Positions 44,555 to 55,279 of a DNA stretch of 64,000 bases are shown piece after piece (positions within the stretch are counted from its first letter, which is position 1; each line of letters starts with the position of its first letter). This DNA comes from Acaryochloris sp. CCMEE 5410. Lineage in GTDB: Bacteria > Cyanobacteriota > Cyanobacteriia > Thermosynechococcales > Thermosynechococcaceae. Made by a program: the position numbers and the translations under genes. The notes under the pieces are model-generated. The model searched no databases. It was not told the DNA's origin and worked only from the letters and a program-made list of their open reading frames with translations. Location of the stretch: assembly GCF_000238775.2 (NCBI RefSeq), contig NZ_AFEJ02000001.1:186001-250000 (forward strand), read 5' to 3'.

Positions 44555-45147
44555 TTAAGGACACTTGAACACAGCATGGGGGATCACTTCAGTATTAACT
44601 ATCGCAATCGGCTTGCTTTCCCCCTCTGCCGTCACCTGGTAAGTCACATTTAACAATCGAAATGGGTCCGATGAACTAGCATAATTGGCTGTGCGCGTTA
44701 GTGTATAGTTTTTCCCCCCAAAGCCCTCGGGCCAATAGTAGTAGAGGTCCCCCCTAAACCCGCTACAGAATCATTTAGAAACCCTGCCGCTAAACCATTA
44801 CTACTCAGAGTTGCTAAACATCGAGAAGAATAGGGTTGGGGCGCTACTTCATACTGGGTCGCTTGATTAACCACCATTTCCAAGTCTTCTTGGATCCAAC
44901 TCACTGCTTCATCATATTGAGTGGCTACAACGCGGAACGCAGTAGAGGTAACAATGGCTTGCATCGTCATAGAGACAAAAACAGCGGCAACAATCATCGC
45001 CACAAGTACTTCTATCAACGTAAAACCCATCCCTCGACTGTCAGCACAAGTTGAACTGGCTGGCATCAATTTCAATTGCAGCACCAGCCGCTGAATCAGA
45101 TTCCTCACCTCACTTTGACGCATCCTCATAGCCTCATCAGCGTTCAA
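44555..45147 (-). pseudogene. PilV-like minor pilin, frameshifted at a G6 run
   Basis: The first frame has the prepilin motif G-FTLIEVLVAMIVAAVFVS and runs to residue 149, where it ends in a doubtful tail (GPRALGGKTIH). Reading one base off from 44749-44754 gives a plausible continuation, DLYYYWPEGFGGKNYTLTR, onward to AIVNTEVIPHAVFKCP with a stop at 44555. One extra G in the six-G run (minus-strand sense) would restore a ~197-residue protein. Either a recent loss, phase-variable slippage or a sequencing error. First gene of the minor-pilin operon, with possible starts at 45147 or the next ATGs. Confidence 0.75.
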
Positions 45148-45502
45148 ATCTTACACTCATCAAATGATGTAGCATCAATTCGTTCTCAACATCCGGTCAA
45201 TATCAAACCTTAATTGGTGCTCTAAACTCAATACCCCTAACACTGCCATGCCCCTTCATTGGAGGGCCTTGTAAACGTGAGGCATCTAATTTATGAAGGC
45301 ATCGATAGACCCACTAACAACTTTCATTGAAAGAAATGTATCTTTACACCTAATTCTCATTATTCGTTGGTCTCGCAATTTTTTCGACCGGAGGAACACT
45401 GATATTCGAGACCTCAGGGAATTATATTCTTCCCTGTAAATCTGTTATATTCTCACTCACTCCGTAGTTTTGACTAGACTAATGAGAAGAAAACTGAGTA
45501 AA
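45148..45502. other. intergenic region upstream of the pilin operon
   Basis: 355 bp between the diguanylate cyclase stop and the PilV-like start, both on the minus strand. It should contain the pilin operon promoter. No ORF or strong hairpin was noticed. Confidence 0.5.
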
Positions 45503-46828
45503 TTAACCTGGACTTGATCGAGAGACCTCTGTTGCCAAACAAACTCGATTTCGGCCCAGTTTCTTCGCTTGAAATAGGGCCTGATCGGCTTTTCGTAAAA
45601 GCGCCTCTTCTGACTGCACATCACTCGGAAATGTTGCTAACCCCAAACTTGCCGTTAGATGGATGCGATCTTCCGAAGAAATACGAATGGGTTGAATTGC
45701 AATTTCTCGACGAATACGATGGGCCACAGCTACACTGTCTTCTACAGAGGATTTGGGTAATATAATCGCAAATTCCTCTCCGCCATAGCGGCTGACGATA
45801 TCCCCTGGACGCACTTCTTTCCTGAGAAGTTGAGCAACACAACATAACGCTTCATCCCCAGCCTGATGACCATAGGTATCATTTAATTGTTTGAAATGAT
45901 CGAGATCCACCATAATTAAAGAAACGGGATGTTCATCGCGTCTAGACCGTTCAAACTCCACCGATAACCAGCGGTTAAATTCTCGGCGGTTATACACCTC
46001 CGTCAGGCCATCTAAAGTTGCTAACCGTTCTAAATCTGTTTGGCTTTGCTCTAAACTTCCTGCCATGGCATTAAAAGTATTGGCTAGGCGAGAAAACTCA
46101 TCTTGGGTTTTGAGTTTAATTCGATATTTCAAGTTGCCATCTGCTAAATGCTTTACCCCCTCTTGTAACCGATACAAAGGAACCAAGATCGATCGAGATA
46201 AAGCATAGGCACAAATCACCGCTATGGTTAAAGCCAAAAGGAAAATGATGGCAACTAATAGCCTGACCCTTCCTCTGACTAATTGAGCTTGGCGAAGATT
46301 TTCTGTATTTTGAAATGCAATGAGTCGATAATTGAGCTCTTGTACATTTTGCAGTATTTCCTGCAGTTTTAACTGAAATTCTGATATTTTGGCATTTTTA
46401 TCCGCTTTATAAGCCTGAATACTAGATCCTACGATCTCTAAGCCTAAATCTTCTAGTTGATTCCATTCTTCCTGAATGCGGTATATCGATTCATTCCGTT
46501 CAGGCAATTGTGAAGGCCGAGTTAAGATAATTTTAAAATTGTAGTTAATATCAGCAGCAGTTTTTTCAAATTTAGCAACAGAAACTGTTTTAGAGGTGGT
46601 ATCTTCTACATTTACAACCCCAGAAATGTCAAGCATTAATCCCTCTATTCTAGCTAAGGGGAATAATTCTTCTAGTCCAACATTTTCTTGCTTTTCAAAA
46701 CTATCTATTGCTCCCTCAAAGGATACCAATGCCCCTCCTGCCAGTAATAAAAAGGGGACTAACATCGTTCCTAGGCCGATGCTTAAACGCTGGCGGAGGG
46801 AGGTCTGGCGAGGAGACCTAATGCGCAT
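45503..46828 (-). CDS. membrane diguanylate cyclase with a HAMP domain (GGEEF)
   Basis: About 441 residues from ATG 46828; the frame opens earlier with TTG. A membrane helix near residues 20-40, a helical extracytoplasmic sensor of ~150 residues, a second helix (LLVAIIFLLALTIAVICAYA), HAMP, then a GGDEF domain. The active-site motif is RYGGEEF and the RxxD inhibitory site is present as RPGD five residues before it, so activity with product feedback is expected. It makes cyclic di-GMP. The minor-pilin operon follows downstream on the same strand, consistent with a role in surface attachment or motility. Confidence 0.92.
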   Translation of the reverse strand: MRIRSPRQTSLRQRLSIGLGTMLVPFLLLAGGALVSFEGAIDSFEKQENVGLEELFPLARIEGLMLDISGVVNVEDTTSKTVSVAKFEKTAADINYNFKIILTRPSQLPERNESIYRIQEEWNQLEDLGLEIVGSSIQAYKADKNAKISEFQLKLQEILQNVQELNYRLIAFQNTENLRQAQLVRGRVRLLVAIIFLLALTIAVICAYALSRSILVPLYRLQEGVKHLADGNLKYRIKLKTQDEFSRLANTFNAMAGSLEQSQTDLERLATLDGLTEVYNRREFNRWLSVEFERSRRDEHPVSLIMVDLDHFKQLNDTYGHQAGDEALCCVAQLLRKEVRPGDIVSRYGGEEFAIILPKSSVEDSVAVAHRIRREIAIQPIRISSEDRIHLTASLGLATFPSDVQSEEALLRKADQALFQAKKLGRNRVCLATEVSRSSPG

Positions 46829-47009
46829 AAGGAGCAAACTATACAAAGGGGGTAATTTTATTATTCCCTAATCATGAGGACTTGATAAAATTATGAAGCA
46901 GCGTATTGGTAATCCACTAAAGAATTTTCAATTATTTTAGAAACCCCATACTTATATTTGTCATTCTTAACTACCTTTACTCCATTTTTTGCAGTATAGA
47001 TTGGTAATT

Positions 47010-47945
47010 ATGACCTCCACAAAACAATATAATGCTTTTGAGGCAATCTTATTGAACAACAATCATATTCGACAGGTTGTCATTGTCGGGGGAACCCATG
47101 GGAACGAACGTATAGGATTGTACTTAGTCAAGAAATTTAATCAAGATTCATCATTACTCTTTCGCCCTAACCTGACAACCACTTGTCTAATTGGCAATCC
47201 CCAAGCTTGCAAAGAAAATCGACGATACATTGATACTGATTTGAACCGGTGTTTTATCAAAGCTGATTTAGATAATCAGCTTTTAGGTCGACACGAAGAG
47301 AGACAGGCTAAAGTCCTTCACCAGCAATTAGGTCCTAAAGGGAATTCCGATAATTTCCTATTAGATCTACATTCCACCACAGCCAATATGGGTCTAACTC
47401 TCATACTGGTAAATGACCATCCCTTTAATCTTCATTTAGCGGCCTACTTGACCCATCACAATCCTCAAGTGCGGGTCTACCGATGGACCCAAGGGAACCA
47501 GGAGAATGCTTTTGTCAGCTCCCTGTGTCAACTGGGTTTCGCTATAGAAGTGGGGCCCATTCCCCAAGGCATTCTATTAGCGTCCTTATTTCAGGAGACC
47601 GAAACTTTAATTCATCAAACCCTGGACTATTTGGAGCAAATCAATCGAGATGTCTCCCTCCCGTTACCCAGAACTCTGCCTCTATTTCAGCATCTTGATG
47701 TCGTTGACTTCCCCAAAACATCTAGTGGAGAACTAGCAGGTATGGTTCATCCTCAGCTTCAAGGAAAGGACTATCAGCCCTTGAATCCAGGTGATCCGAT
47801 ATTCTTAACCTTTGAAGGCCAAACTCTTTTCTATGAAGGTTGCTCGACTGTATGGCCCATTTTTATCAATGAAGCAGCCTATTACGAAAAAGACATTGCC
47901 ATGTGTTTAACTCATAAACAAGACATTTCACTGAAGTGGAATTGA
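47010..47945 (+). CDS. aspartoacylase-like amidohydrolase
   Basis: About 311 residues from ATG 47010; a TTG seven codons earlier is in frame. Zinc and substrate motifs of the AspA/AstE family are present: GGTHGNERIG (His, Glu), DTDLNRCF (Arg and Asn), LLDLHSTTANMG (His) and AIEVGPIPQG (catalytic Glu). It would remove an acyl group from an N-acyl amino acid such as N-acetylaspartate. Metabolic context is not given by neighbours; it converges with a lipase-like gene. Confidence 0.88.
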   Translation: MTSTKQYNAFEAILLNNNHIRQVVIVGGTHGNERIGLYLVKKFNQDSSLLFRPNLTTTCLIGNPQACKENRRYIDTDLNRCFIKADLDNQLLGRHEERQAKVLHQQLGPKGNSDNFLLDLHSTTANMGLTLILVNDHPFNLHLAAYLTHHNPQVRVYRWTQGNQENAFVSSLCQLGFAIEVGPIPQGILLASLFQETETLIHQTLDYLEQINRDVSLPLPRTLPLFQHLDVVDFPKTSSGELAGMVHPQLQGKDYQPLNPGDPIFLTFEGQTLFYEGCSTVWPIFINEAAYYEKDIAMCLTHKQDISLKWN

Positions 47946-47997
47946 GTTGAATTCCTAATAAAACCAGGTTATTCAAGAGTCTGAACTAAATTTCTAT

Positions 47998-48855
47998 TCA
48001 TGCTTTTTCTGGCAATGCAGAGTGAGCAACATGTTTCTCCAACCAATGCTCCACATCTGCTAAAACCGTCTGATAACCGAGATCTAGATGAAGATCATGG
48101 TAGGCATTCGGATATTCAATATATGTCTTATCTGAATAGGTAATGCCTTGAAAGTAATCACGACTAGAGTCTGGCGGAATCGTTCGATCAGCCGCACCAT
48201 GCAGCATAAGCACTGGAATGCTCAACTTCTCAACATGGGCGTTTAACCAATCCAACGTTGAGAAAAATTCTGTCGACATCCGAGCCCTACCCCGGGTATG
48301 GCGGAGGGGATCTTGAGCATGAGTCTGAATAACGGCAGGATTACGAGAGCCCGCCGATAAATCAATTCCTGTGTTAAGAGCAAAACTGGGCCAAATGGAA
48401 GACAAAATTCGGCCGATAAAGAATTTAACGGGAGATAGTCCAACTTTGCCAATCGGCAACGCACTCAAAATAACCCCTTGAATGCCATGGGGGAGGCGAA
48501 CAACATAATCTAAAGCAATGGTTGCCCCTAAACTGTGGCCATAAATAAAGGAAGGACATCGAGGAGATTCCGTTGTCACAAGGTGGATAAATCCCCTTAA
48601 ATCTTCTCGAAATTCCGACCATCGGTTAATGTAACCGCGCATCCCTTCCGACTGCCCATGACCTCGCAGATCGAAGCTATAAACTGCATACCCACACTCA
48701 ACCAGGTGGCTTACGAGTGTGCTAAACGTATTTGAGTGGCTACCTAACCCATGAACAATGATAATGTTAGCCCGGACTTGATTTAGGGGCTGCCAGGTTT
48801 GATAGAACAGGCTGAGACCGCCAACCCCTTTAAACCTGCCGCTTCGATGGTTCAT
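47998..48855 (-). CDS. alpha/beta hydrolase, monoacylglycerol-lipase-like
   Basis: 285 residues. An oxyanion HGLGSHS segment, the nucleophile elbow YGHSLGAT, the acid in HGAADRTIP and the His in YHDLHLDLG form a complete triad. The overall layout fits the Hydrolase_4 (serine aminopeptidase/monoglyceride lipase) group. Probably cytosolic, hydrolysing a lipid or small ester. Confidence 0.85.
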   Translation of the reverse strand: MNHRSGRFKGVGGLSLFYQTWQPLNQVRANIIIVHGLGSHSNTFSTLVSHLVECGYAVYSFDLRGHGQSEGMRGYINRWSEFREDLRGFIHLVTTESPRCPSFIYGHSLGATIALDYVVRLPHGIQGVILSALPIGKVGLSPVKFFIGRILSSIWPSFALNTGIDLSAGSRNPAVIQTHAQDPLRHTRGRARMSTEFFSTLDWLNAHVEKLSIPVLMLHGAADRTIPPDSSRDYFQGITYSDKTYIEYPNAYHDLHLDLGYQTVLADVEHWLEKHVAHSALPEKA

Positions 48856-48929
48856 GACTGCCCTTTAATCTGATATCTATTCTTTAACGTTACCCAAATT
48901 TTTTCTAGGTTATCCTTTTTGCCAAAGTG

Positions 48930-48957
48930 GTCCACCAAAGTTGGTGGACTCTCTTTT
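48930..48957 (+). terminator. terminator-like hairpin, orphan
   Basis: An 8-bp stem GTCCACCA/TGGTGGAC with a 4-nt loop is followed by CTCTTTTT on the plus strand. No plus-strand gene ends nearby, and on the minus strand it lies in the 5' leader of the lipase-like gene. It may stop read-through or be a leftover. Confidence 0.4.
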
Positions 48958-49095
48958 TAGTACTATCAACGACTTCAGCTGCAATTTACGCTCTCCTATG
49001 ATGCGATTTGGAAGAACAGACTATCTTGTTATGATGATGTGGCCTTTCTATAGTCGCCGTTAACACCCTAGGATGTTCTCGGTCTTTTTCTAGTT

Positions 49096-49169
49096 GGGGC
49101 TGTGGCTCAGTTGGATAGAGCAAGCGCCTCCTAAGCGCTAGGTCGGCGGTTCGAGTCCGCCCAGTCCCG
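49096..49169 (+). tRNA. trnR-CCU: tRNA-Arg (anticodon CCU)
   Basis: A full cloverleaf: acceptor GGGGCTG/CAGTCCC with one G-U pair, D-stem GCTC/GAGC, anticodon stem AGCGC/GCGCT with loop CTCCTAA (anticodon CCT, reads AGG), and T-arm GGCGG-TTCGAGT-CCGCC. The CCA end is not encoded. Confidence 0.95.
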
Positions 49170-49382
49170 TTACTTTTTTCCCGTCATGCGTCGATTCCCC
49201 TCTGTTTTGAGAGGACTGATAGGTAACTAAGAACCTATTAAAAGTGCAGAATGATCATTTTGCTAGATATCTCTTTGCTAAACTTATAGAATTTTCACCC
49301 CTATTTACCGAGTAGGGTGCTTAAACGTCCCCCTATACGCCTGTCCTACATAGACTCACTGTTTGAGGCATATTTGCTGATT

Positions 49383-52337
49383 ATGACCCAATCCCCAACA
49401 TCGACTCCCGTTTTTGCTGGACTTTCATCCTCTTCAGGAGATATCAGCAAGTTTGATTCCCTGGCTAAACTCCTGAAACCCTCTGATACCTTTGCTCACC
49501 GCCACATCGGCCCCAGCGAATCAGACATCAATCAGATGCTAGACACGATGAATGTTGAGGACTTGGAGGCGTTGATTGATGCAGCAGTCCCTGCTCAAAT
49601 TCGCCTCAAGCAGCCTCTAAAGTTGGGGTATGAGCGAGGAGAGTATGAGCTAATCCAAGAATTACGCTCAATTGCTGCTAAGAATCAAATTTTTCGGTCC
49701 TATATTGGCATGGGGTATGCCGGATGTATTACCCCTCCAGTCATTCAGCGGAATATTCTGGAGAATCCCGGTTGGTATACCCAATACACCCCCTACCAAG
49801 CTGAAATCGCCCAGGGTCGGTTAGAGGCTCTGCTCAATTACCAAACCATGGTAATGGACTTAACGGGTTTGGAAATTGCCAATGCCTCCCTGTTGGATGA
49901 AGGGACTGCTGCGGCTGAGGCAATGGCCATGAGCTATAACCTGCAAAAGAAGCAGACGGCTAACACCTTTTTTGTTTCGGAGCAATGCCATCCCCAAACA
50001 ATTGATATCATTCGGACTCGGGCATTACCCTTAGGCATTGAGGTCATTGTCGGTGATCACCAGCAATATAATTTTGCTGATCATGCAACCTTTGGGGCAC
50101 TGCTCCAATACCCGGCTACAGATGGGAGCATTCATGACTATCGAACCTTTGTGGAGGCGGCCCATCAGGCCGGAGCCTTAGTCACCGTAGCCACAGATTT
50201 GCTCAGCCTACTATTGCTAACACCCCCGGGAGAATGGGGCGCTGATATTGCCGTGGGTAATAGCCAACGGTTTGGCGTGCCCCTGGGGTATGGCGGTCCC
50301 CATGCCGCATTTTTTGCAACTCGAGCAGCCTATCAGCGCAAAATTCCCGGTCGAATCGTCGGAATTTCCCATGACGTACAAGATAAGCCAGCCCTAAGGC
50401 TAGCGCTACAAACCCGCGAGCAACATATTCGTCGGGATAAAGCGACCAGCAATATTTGTACGGCTCAAGTTTTATTAGCTGTAATTGCGGGGATGTATGC
50501 GGTCTACCACGGTCCTCAAGGGTTAAAACAAATCGCAAACCGGGTGCATGGATTAACCAGTTTGCTAGGAGTTGGGTTGAAGAAGCTGGGGTTTGAGCTG
50601 ACCTCAGAGCTATTCTTCGATACGGTAACGGTGAAGTTAGGAACGTTGTCGGCGGAGGAATTGCGGGTGCGATCGCAATCCCAATCCATCAATCTTCGGT
50701 ATCTAGATGATGAAACTGCGAGCATCGCTTTTGATGAAACTACCACTCCAAAAGATCTCTGGGATGTCCTCAGCCTATTTACCTCGGATAATCTCAGCTT
50801 CACCCTAGAAGATTTACTCGCTGAAACCACCGTTGACTATCCTGAACTGCATCAACGCACCAGTCCTTATCTGACTGAGCCTGTTTTTAACAACTACCAT
50901 TCAGAGTCAGAGCTGCTTCGCTATATGCATCGACTGCAGGCTAAGGATCTGTCATTAACCACCTCAATGATTCCCCTAGGATCCTGCACCATGAAGCTCA
51001 ACGGTACCTCAGAGATGGCGCCCGTGACTTGGCCTGAGTTTGGTCAACTCCATCCGTTTGTCCCCGTGGAGCAAGCCCAGGGTTACAAAGTGCTTTTTCA
51101 ACAGTTGGAAGCCATGCTGGCAGAAATCACGGGATTTGCCGGAATTTCTCTTCAACCCAATGCGGGTTCCCAAGGAGAATACACAGGCTTGTTGGTGATT
51201 CATCAGTATCATGCCAGCCGAGGAGAAACCCATCGCAATATCTGCTTAATTCCAGACTCTGCCCACGGCACCAACCCAGCCAGTGCAGTGATGGCTGGGA
51301 TGAAAGTGGTGGTGGTAGCCTGCGATGAGCTGGGCAATATCGATATGGCCGATCTGCGCCAAAAAGCAGAGCAGCATCGCGACCATCTATCGGCCCTGAT
51401 GGTGACCTATCCCTCTACCCACGGCGTCTTTGAAGAAACCATTCAAGAGATCTGTGACCTGATCCATGAGTGTGGCGGGCAGGTCTATATGGATGGCGCT
51501 AACCTCAACGCCCAGGTAGGGTTATGTCGTCCTGGCGATATTGGTGCGGATGTCTGTCACCTGAATTTGCATAAGACATTCTGTATTCCCCACGGTGGCG
51601 GTGGCCCAGGCATGGGGCCGATTGGCGTAGCAGCCCACCTTGCCCCGTTTATTCCTCAACACCCAGTCATCTCCATGGGAGGAGAAGCAGGCATTGGTGC
51701 CGTAGCAGCCGCCCCCTGGGGCAGTGCCAGTATTCTACCCATCTCTTGGGTGTATATTGCCTTGATGGGCGCGAGGGGCTTAACTCAGGCAACCAAGGTG
51801 GCAATACTGAATGCGAACTATATTGCCAAGCGCCTGGAAGCTTATTACCCCGTCCTTTACAAAGGTAAGTCGGGTTTAGTGGCCCATGAATGCATTCTGG
51901 ACTTAAGAGGCGTCAAGAAAACGGCTGGGATTGAGGTCGAAGATATTGCCAAACGACTGATGGACTATGGCTATCATGCCCCGACCGTGTCTTGGCCAGT
52001 CCCTGGCACCATTATGATTGAGCCGACGGAAAGCGAATCCAAGGCTGAACTAGACCGATTCTGCGAAGCGATGATTGCCATCCGAGCAGAGATTGCCGAA
52101 ATTGAGGCGGGACAGGCAGACGCCCAGAACAACGTCTTAAAAAATGCACCCCATCCTGCCGATGTGGTGATTGCCGATAGCTGGGACCGACCTTATTCAA
52201 GAGAGAAGGCAGCTTATCCTGCACCCTGGACTCGGGAGTCTAAGTTCTGGCCTGCCGTCAGTCGGATTAACAATGCCTATGGCGATCGTAACTTGGTCTG
52301 CTCCTGTGCACCGCTATCAGACTACGCTGAGCAATAA
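49383..52337 (+). CDS. gcvP: glycine dehydrogenase (decarboxylating), P-protein
   Basis: 984 residues from ATG 49383; a GTG at 49317 would add 22 atypical residues. The P-protein of the glycine cleavage system decarboxylates glycine and passes the methylamine to lipoyl-GcvH. Visible are the N-terminal [15 protein letters not shown] and the C-terminal PLP segment [19 protein letters not shown] with the Schiff-base Lys. Both half-domains of the fused cyanobacterial/eukaryotic type are present. It matters in photorespiration. gcvT and gcvH are not adjacent. A long hairpin follows. Confidence 0.96.
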   Translation: MTQSPTSTPVFAGLSSSSGDISKFDSLAKLLKPSDTFAHRHIGPSESDINQMLDTMNVEDLEALIDAAVPAQIRLKQPLKLGYERGEYELIQELRSIAAKNQIFRSYIGMGYAGCITPPVIQRNILENPGWYTQYTPYQAEIAQGRLEALLNYQTMVMDLTGLEIANASLLDEGTAAAEAMAMSYNLQKKQTANTFFVSEQCHPQTIDIIRTRALPLGIEVIVGDHQQYNFADHATFGALLQYPATDGSIHDYRTFVEAAHQAGALVTVATDLLSLLLLTPPGEWGADIAVGNSQRFGVPLGYGGPHAAFFATRAAYQRKIPGRIVGISHDVQDKPALRLALQTREQHIRRDKATSNICTAQVLLAVIAGMYAVYHGPQGLKQIANRVHGLTSLLGVGLKKLGFELTSELFFDTVTVKLGTLSAEELRVRSQSQSINLRYLDDETASIAFDETTTPKDLWDVLSLFTSDNLSFTLEDLLAETTVDYPELHQRTSPYLTEPVFNNYHSESELLRYMHRLQAKDLSLTTSMIPLGSCTMKLNGTSEMAPVTWPEFGQLHPFVPVEQAQGYKVLFQQLEAMLAEITGFAGISLQPNAGSQGEYTGLLVIHQYHASRGETHRNICLIPDSAHGTNPASAVMAGMKVVVVACDELGNIDMADLRQKAEQHRDHLSALMVTYPSTHGVFEETIQEICDLIHECGGQVYMDGANLNAQVGLCRPGDIGADVCHLNLHKTFCIPHGGGGPGMGPIGVAAHLAPFIPQHPVISMGGEAGIGAVAAAPWGSASILPISWVYIALMGARGLTQATKVAILNANYIAKRLEAYYPVLYKGKSGLVAHECILDLRGVKKTAGIEVEDIAKRLMDYGYHAPTVSWPVPGTIMIEPTESESKAELDRFCEAMIAIRAEIAEIEAGQADAQNNVLKNAPHPADVVIADSWDRPYSREKAAYPAPWTRESKFWPAVSRINNAYGDRNLVCSCAPLSDYAEQ

Positions 52338-52689
52338 CAGGAAGCTACATTCCCTGTAATTCTCTTTTGCCCCTTATTCATCGTTTATTACCCAAAAAAG
52401 ATGAATAAGGGGCATATTTTATCGTTTAATCCTAACTGACCGTATTCTATTTAACAGATTTCAGGATGAGAATCATTTAATAATTAATTAAGATGGTTAG
52501 CGATTAATATTAATCACTATCCTGACTGACTTTAATCACAGTCAAGCATTATCACTCCACCCATAATAGCGACAGAAACTATCATCTGTTGCGACAGCAT
52601 TTTAGTAGATTATCAGCTCTGTTAACTGATATATCCTCTTGCTACTGCAAACTTTTCAAGAAATATCAATATTACTAGTGAAGGTTGTT
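52338..52689. other. intergenic region after gcvP
   Basis: 352 bp holding the gcvP terminator and an AT-rich palindrome GATTAATATTAATC (52502-52515, with flanking TAG/CTA). No larger ORF. Confidence 0.5.
52368..52420 (+). terminator. strong terminator after gcvP
   Basis: A perfect 15-bp inverted repeat TGCCCCTTATTCATC / GATGAATAAGGGGCA with a 17-nt loop (52383-52399), followed by TATTTTAT. It lies 30 bp after the gcvP stop. Confidence 0.85.
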
Positions 52690-52860
52690 ATGCCAGACCA
52701 TATTTGCACTCAGATTCCAGTTATTAAAGATTCCTCAGATCTGGAGAATCAAGCTCAATCAGCAGCCTCACAAACTCAAGCATATTCGACATCCTCACCT
52801 TATTGGACACCTATTGCGCTGTACTACCTTGAGCGAGAAGTAGAGTGGGCTAGAGGATAG
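52690..52860 (+). CDS. small hypothetical protein
   Basis: 56 residues from ATG 52690, preceded by AGTGAAGG at a suitable distance. It is polar with several Gln/Ser and ends in LYYLEREVEWARG. I recognise no family. It might be a real short protein or a chance frame next to the IS region. Confidence 0.3.
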   Translation: MPDHICTQIPVIKDSSDLENQAQSAASQTQAYSTSSPYWTPIALYYLEREVEWARG

Positions 52861-53140
52861 AGTCTTCATTATTATTTAGTGCTCTGATTTGATAGAGCCT
52901 AATTTGAGAGTTTGAGAATTAGGATAGCAACCCATTGATTGGCTTGAATCGCCCGCAAGATTGGTTCCCCAACATGAATTGAAGGCGAGTCTAGCTTTAT
53001 GGAATTGTCCAAATTGAGGCGTTGCAGTGTGACCAAATTTCATCTTCGGACTGAGCAGATTCTCCAGGGGGACTTTACCCTTCAACCACTCAATCTCATT
53101 TTGAACTTTCAGGTGAATTGTCCAGGTTAGCTCGAATGCT

Positions 53141-53584
53141 GTGCTGAAGCGAAAAATCTCGAATTTACTAGAGCAGGCCCGGCTCCAGTATTGTCGAACC
53201 CAACAAAAGGCTCGATTATTTGATGGTGTCTACTACGCGGCTACCATCTGGGACTATCCTCGACGCCTGGTGATGAAGGCTAAATATCTGCCCAAAGGGG
53301 CCAATCCTCGGTTTGTCCTGACCAATATGATGTTGAGTCCGCAGCAGCTCTATGATACGTTTTATGTTCAGCGCGGTGGGGATAGTGAGCATCCCATTAA
53401 AGAACTCAAGCGAGGTATTCAAGCAGACCGACTCAGTTGTCACCGGTTTATGGCGAATCAATTTCGTCTGCTGTTAGCGCAGGCAGCCTATTTACTGGTG
53501 ATTACGTTACGTCAAGCTGCCCAGGGAACGGAGTTAGCGACAGCTCAAGTAGAACGTCTGCGATGTGCGATGTGCCCTGATTAG
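53141..53584 (+). pseudogene. IS1380-family transposase, 3' fragment
   Basis: The frame encodes ~147 residues matching the C-terminal third of IS1380-type transposases: RRLVMKAKYLPKGANPRFVL, LYDTFYVQRGGDSEHPIKEL, and the typical FMANQFRLLLAQAAYLLV. The N-terminal two thirds, with the first catalytic Asp residues, are missing. The stop TAG is formed partly by the inserted IS beginning at 53583; without it the stop would be TAA from the sequence now at 55280. So the relic was there before the second IS arrived. Confidence 0.8.
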
Positions 53585-55279
53585 GGTTTGCTGAAAAAGT
53601 AAATTGAGCTAATTCCTGGCATCAAATCGTACAATCAACCCAGTTGTGACGGCCAGGGCCATATTCCTTCACTGGCCCTAGAAAAGCCCCAAGGCAGCCC
53701 TGGCAGCTCCATAACGCTTTCCAACACCAGCAATCCCACCCAAAAATGAATGATAAAGGTGGCGGAGCCACCGCTCTAGATTCATCACCAAGAACGTGAT
53801 AGCAATCGCACTAGCAGCCGTATCCGCTAACTTCGCCATCACTCGATTCAAGCCAAATCTTCGCTTGGCCTGCCCAAACTTGCCCTCAATTTGGACTCTC
53901 ACCTTTTCGTCCTCCCGTGCTTGTTGCTTGAGTTGGCCCTGCACCTGGGGGTCTTGTTGAGGTCTTCCTAACGGTGGTCCACTCAATCGGATACCTCGAG
54001 CTTTACACCATCGTCGATTAGCTCGGGTTCGATAGATTTGGTCGGCATGGACTGAGAGAGGATAATGGCCAAAGCGACGATGAAAAGCTTCCACTTGATA
54101 TTGAAGATGCTGGGATTCATTGAACGCATCCCAGCTTAAACGTTCCAGAAACACACATCCGTTGACACAACTGAGGGATAGCTTGGCCCCAAACTCAACA
54201 GGTACTCCAGCTTTGCCTCGGACCATCGGTCGGACATGAGGCTGAGTGAGGCTGATAATACGGTCATCTACTCGACGCACGTGCTGTTGATACATCCACT
54301 CTTGCTGTCGAAAGACTTCATGAATCACCAGCAACAGACGGTACTGTCGCCGGGACAGTCGGGACAGAGACGCTCCTAAAGCTATCAATCCATCAATGTG
54401 GGCTAGATTCCGACGCACATAGCCCAACTGCTGACGAATCCCTTTACGAATCAGCTTGCGACTCGGTTGACGTTTCTTGGCAATGGCCAGATAAGCTTTG
54501 CGGGCCTTTTGGCGGTAGGTGCGAGGTTTGCCCTTGAGAGACAGCATGACTTGAGCATATAAAGCATCAAGGATGGCTTCACTCGCTTTGCGGGCATCAT
54601 TGAGCAGATCTAAGTCTGTCGGATAGCGAATATCGGCTGGCGCACAGGTCGCGTCTATCAACAATTGGCCCTGGTTGGGAGGGGCAGGAGGCTCATCTTC
54701 GTCATCTTCAGGAGAAGGAGATGACTCAGGGGACATCACAACAGGAGAACCCTCAGATGCGAGCACTGATTCCACGACTGCGTCGTTGACTTGAGTCAGC
54801 AGCTCTAGATTCAACCGTTGGCGAAAGTGAACCAGCATGGAGGCATCAAACGGAGCACTCTCTCGATATTCACTAAAACCCAGAAAGTACTGCAAGTAGG
54901 GGTTCTCTCGAATCTGTTCTACGGTCTCTGCATCGGATACACCCAGTTTCTCTTTGATGATTAAGGTCCCTAAGGCCACACGAAAGGGTTTGGCAGGTGC
55001 CCCCATGGTCTGACTGAATTCCTCTGCATACTCTGACTCAAAGCTCTCCCAAGGAATCAGCTCGGCGAGTTTGACCCAGCGATTCTCTTCTGATAGTTTG
55101 CCTCCGAAGGGCAAGTAGAAGTTCTTAAAGGACAGTTGACCGGGGGATGGGCGACGATACATTGGGGTGCATGTGCAAAGGTTTTGAGTATTTTGAACGA
55201 TTTTCCTTGCACTTCTCAAGGGCGCTCAACACTTGGATACACTGCAAATATTCAACCTTAGACTTTCGAAGCAAGCCCT
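53583..55279 (-). mobile_element. IS5/IS1182-like insertion sequence (DUF772 type)
   Basis: About 1.7 kb. The ends are imperfect 18-bp inverted repeats: AGGGTTTGCTGAAAAAGT at the right side of the gene and AGGGCTTGCTTCGAAAGT read inward from 55279 (14 of 18 match). The same four bases GATT flank both ends (53579-53582 and 55280-55283), the target-site duplication. It is inserted inside the IS1380 relic. The transposase is intact. Confidence 0.8.
53678..55162 (-). CDS. DUF772-type transposase (IS5/IS1182-like)
   Basis: About 494 residues from ATG 55162. The N-terminal DUF772 domain reads FRVALGTLIIKEKLGVSDAE, then YLQYFLGFSEY. After an acidic, Pro-rich linker, the DDE domain begins with LIDATCAPADIRYPTDLDLL and continues to LSVHADQIYRTRANRRWCKA, ending in QIEGKFGQAKRRFGLNRVM (catalytic Glu region). 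No disruption is visible. The upstream in-frame extension to 55219 is unlikely to be translated. Confidence 0.9.
   Translation of the reverse strand: MYRRPSPGQLSFKNFYLPFGGKLSEENRWVKLAELIPWESFESEYAEEFSQTMGAPAKPFRVALGTLIIKEKLGVSDAETVEQIRENPYLQYFLGFSEYRESAPFDASMLVHFRQRLNLELLTQVNDAVVESVLASEGSPVVMSPESSPSPEDDEDEPPAPPNQGQLLIDATCAPADIRYPTDLDLLNDARKASEAILDALYAQVMLSLKGKPRTYRQKARKAYLAIAKKRQPSRKLIRKGIRQQLGYVRRNLAHIDGLIALGASLSRLSRRQYRLLLVIHEVFRQQEWMYQQHVRRVDDRIISLTQPHVRPMVRGKAGVPVEFGAKLSLSCVNGCVFLERLSWDAFNESQHLQYQVEAFHRRFGHYPLSVHADQIYRTRANRRWCKARGIRLSGPPLGRPQQDPQVQGQLKQQAREDEKVRVQIEGKFGQAKRRFGLNRVMAKLADTAASAIAITFLVMNLERWLRHLYHSFLGGIAGVGKRYGAARAALGLF

Noticed and set aside
49170-49382. Glycine riboswitch upstream of gcvP
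   Set aside because: Short stretches such as CTCTGTTTTGAGAGG look suggestive, but the conserved aptamer core is not assembled in order.
52876-53140. Minus-strand frame reading QNEIEWLKGKVPLENLLSP and onward
   Set aside because: It looks somewhat protein-like but has no recognisable family or clear start, and runs antisense into the IS1380 relic.
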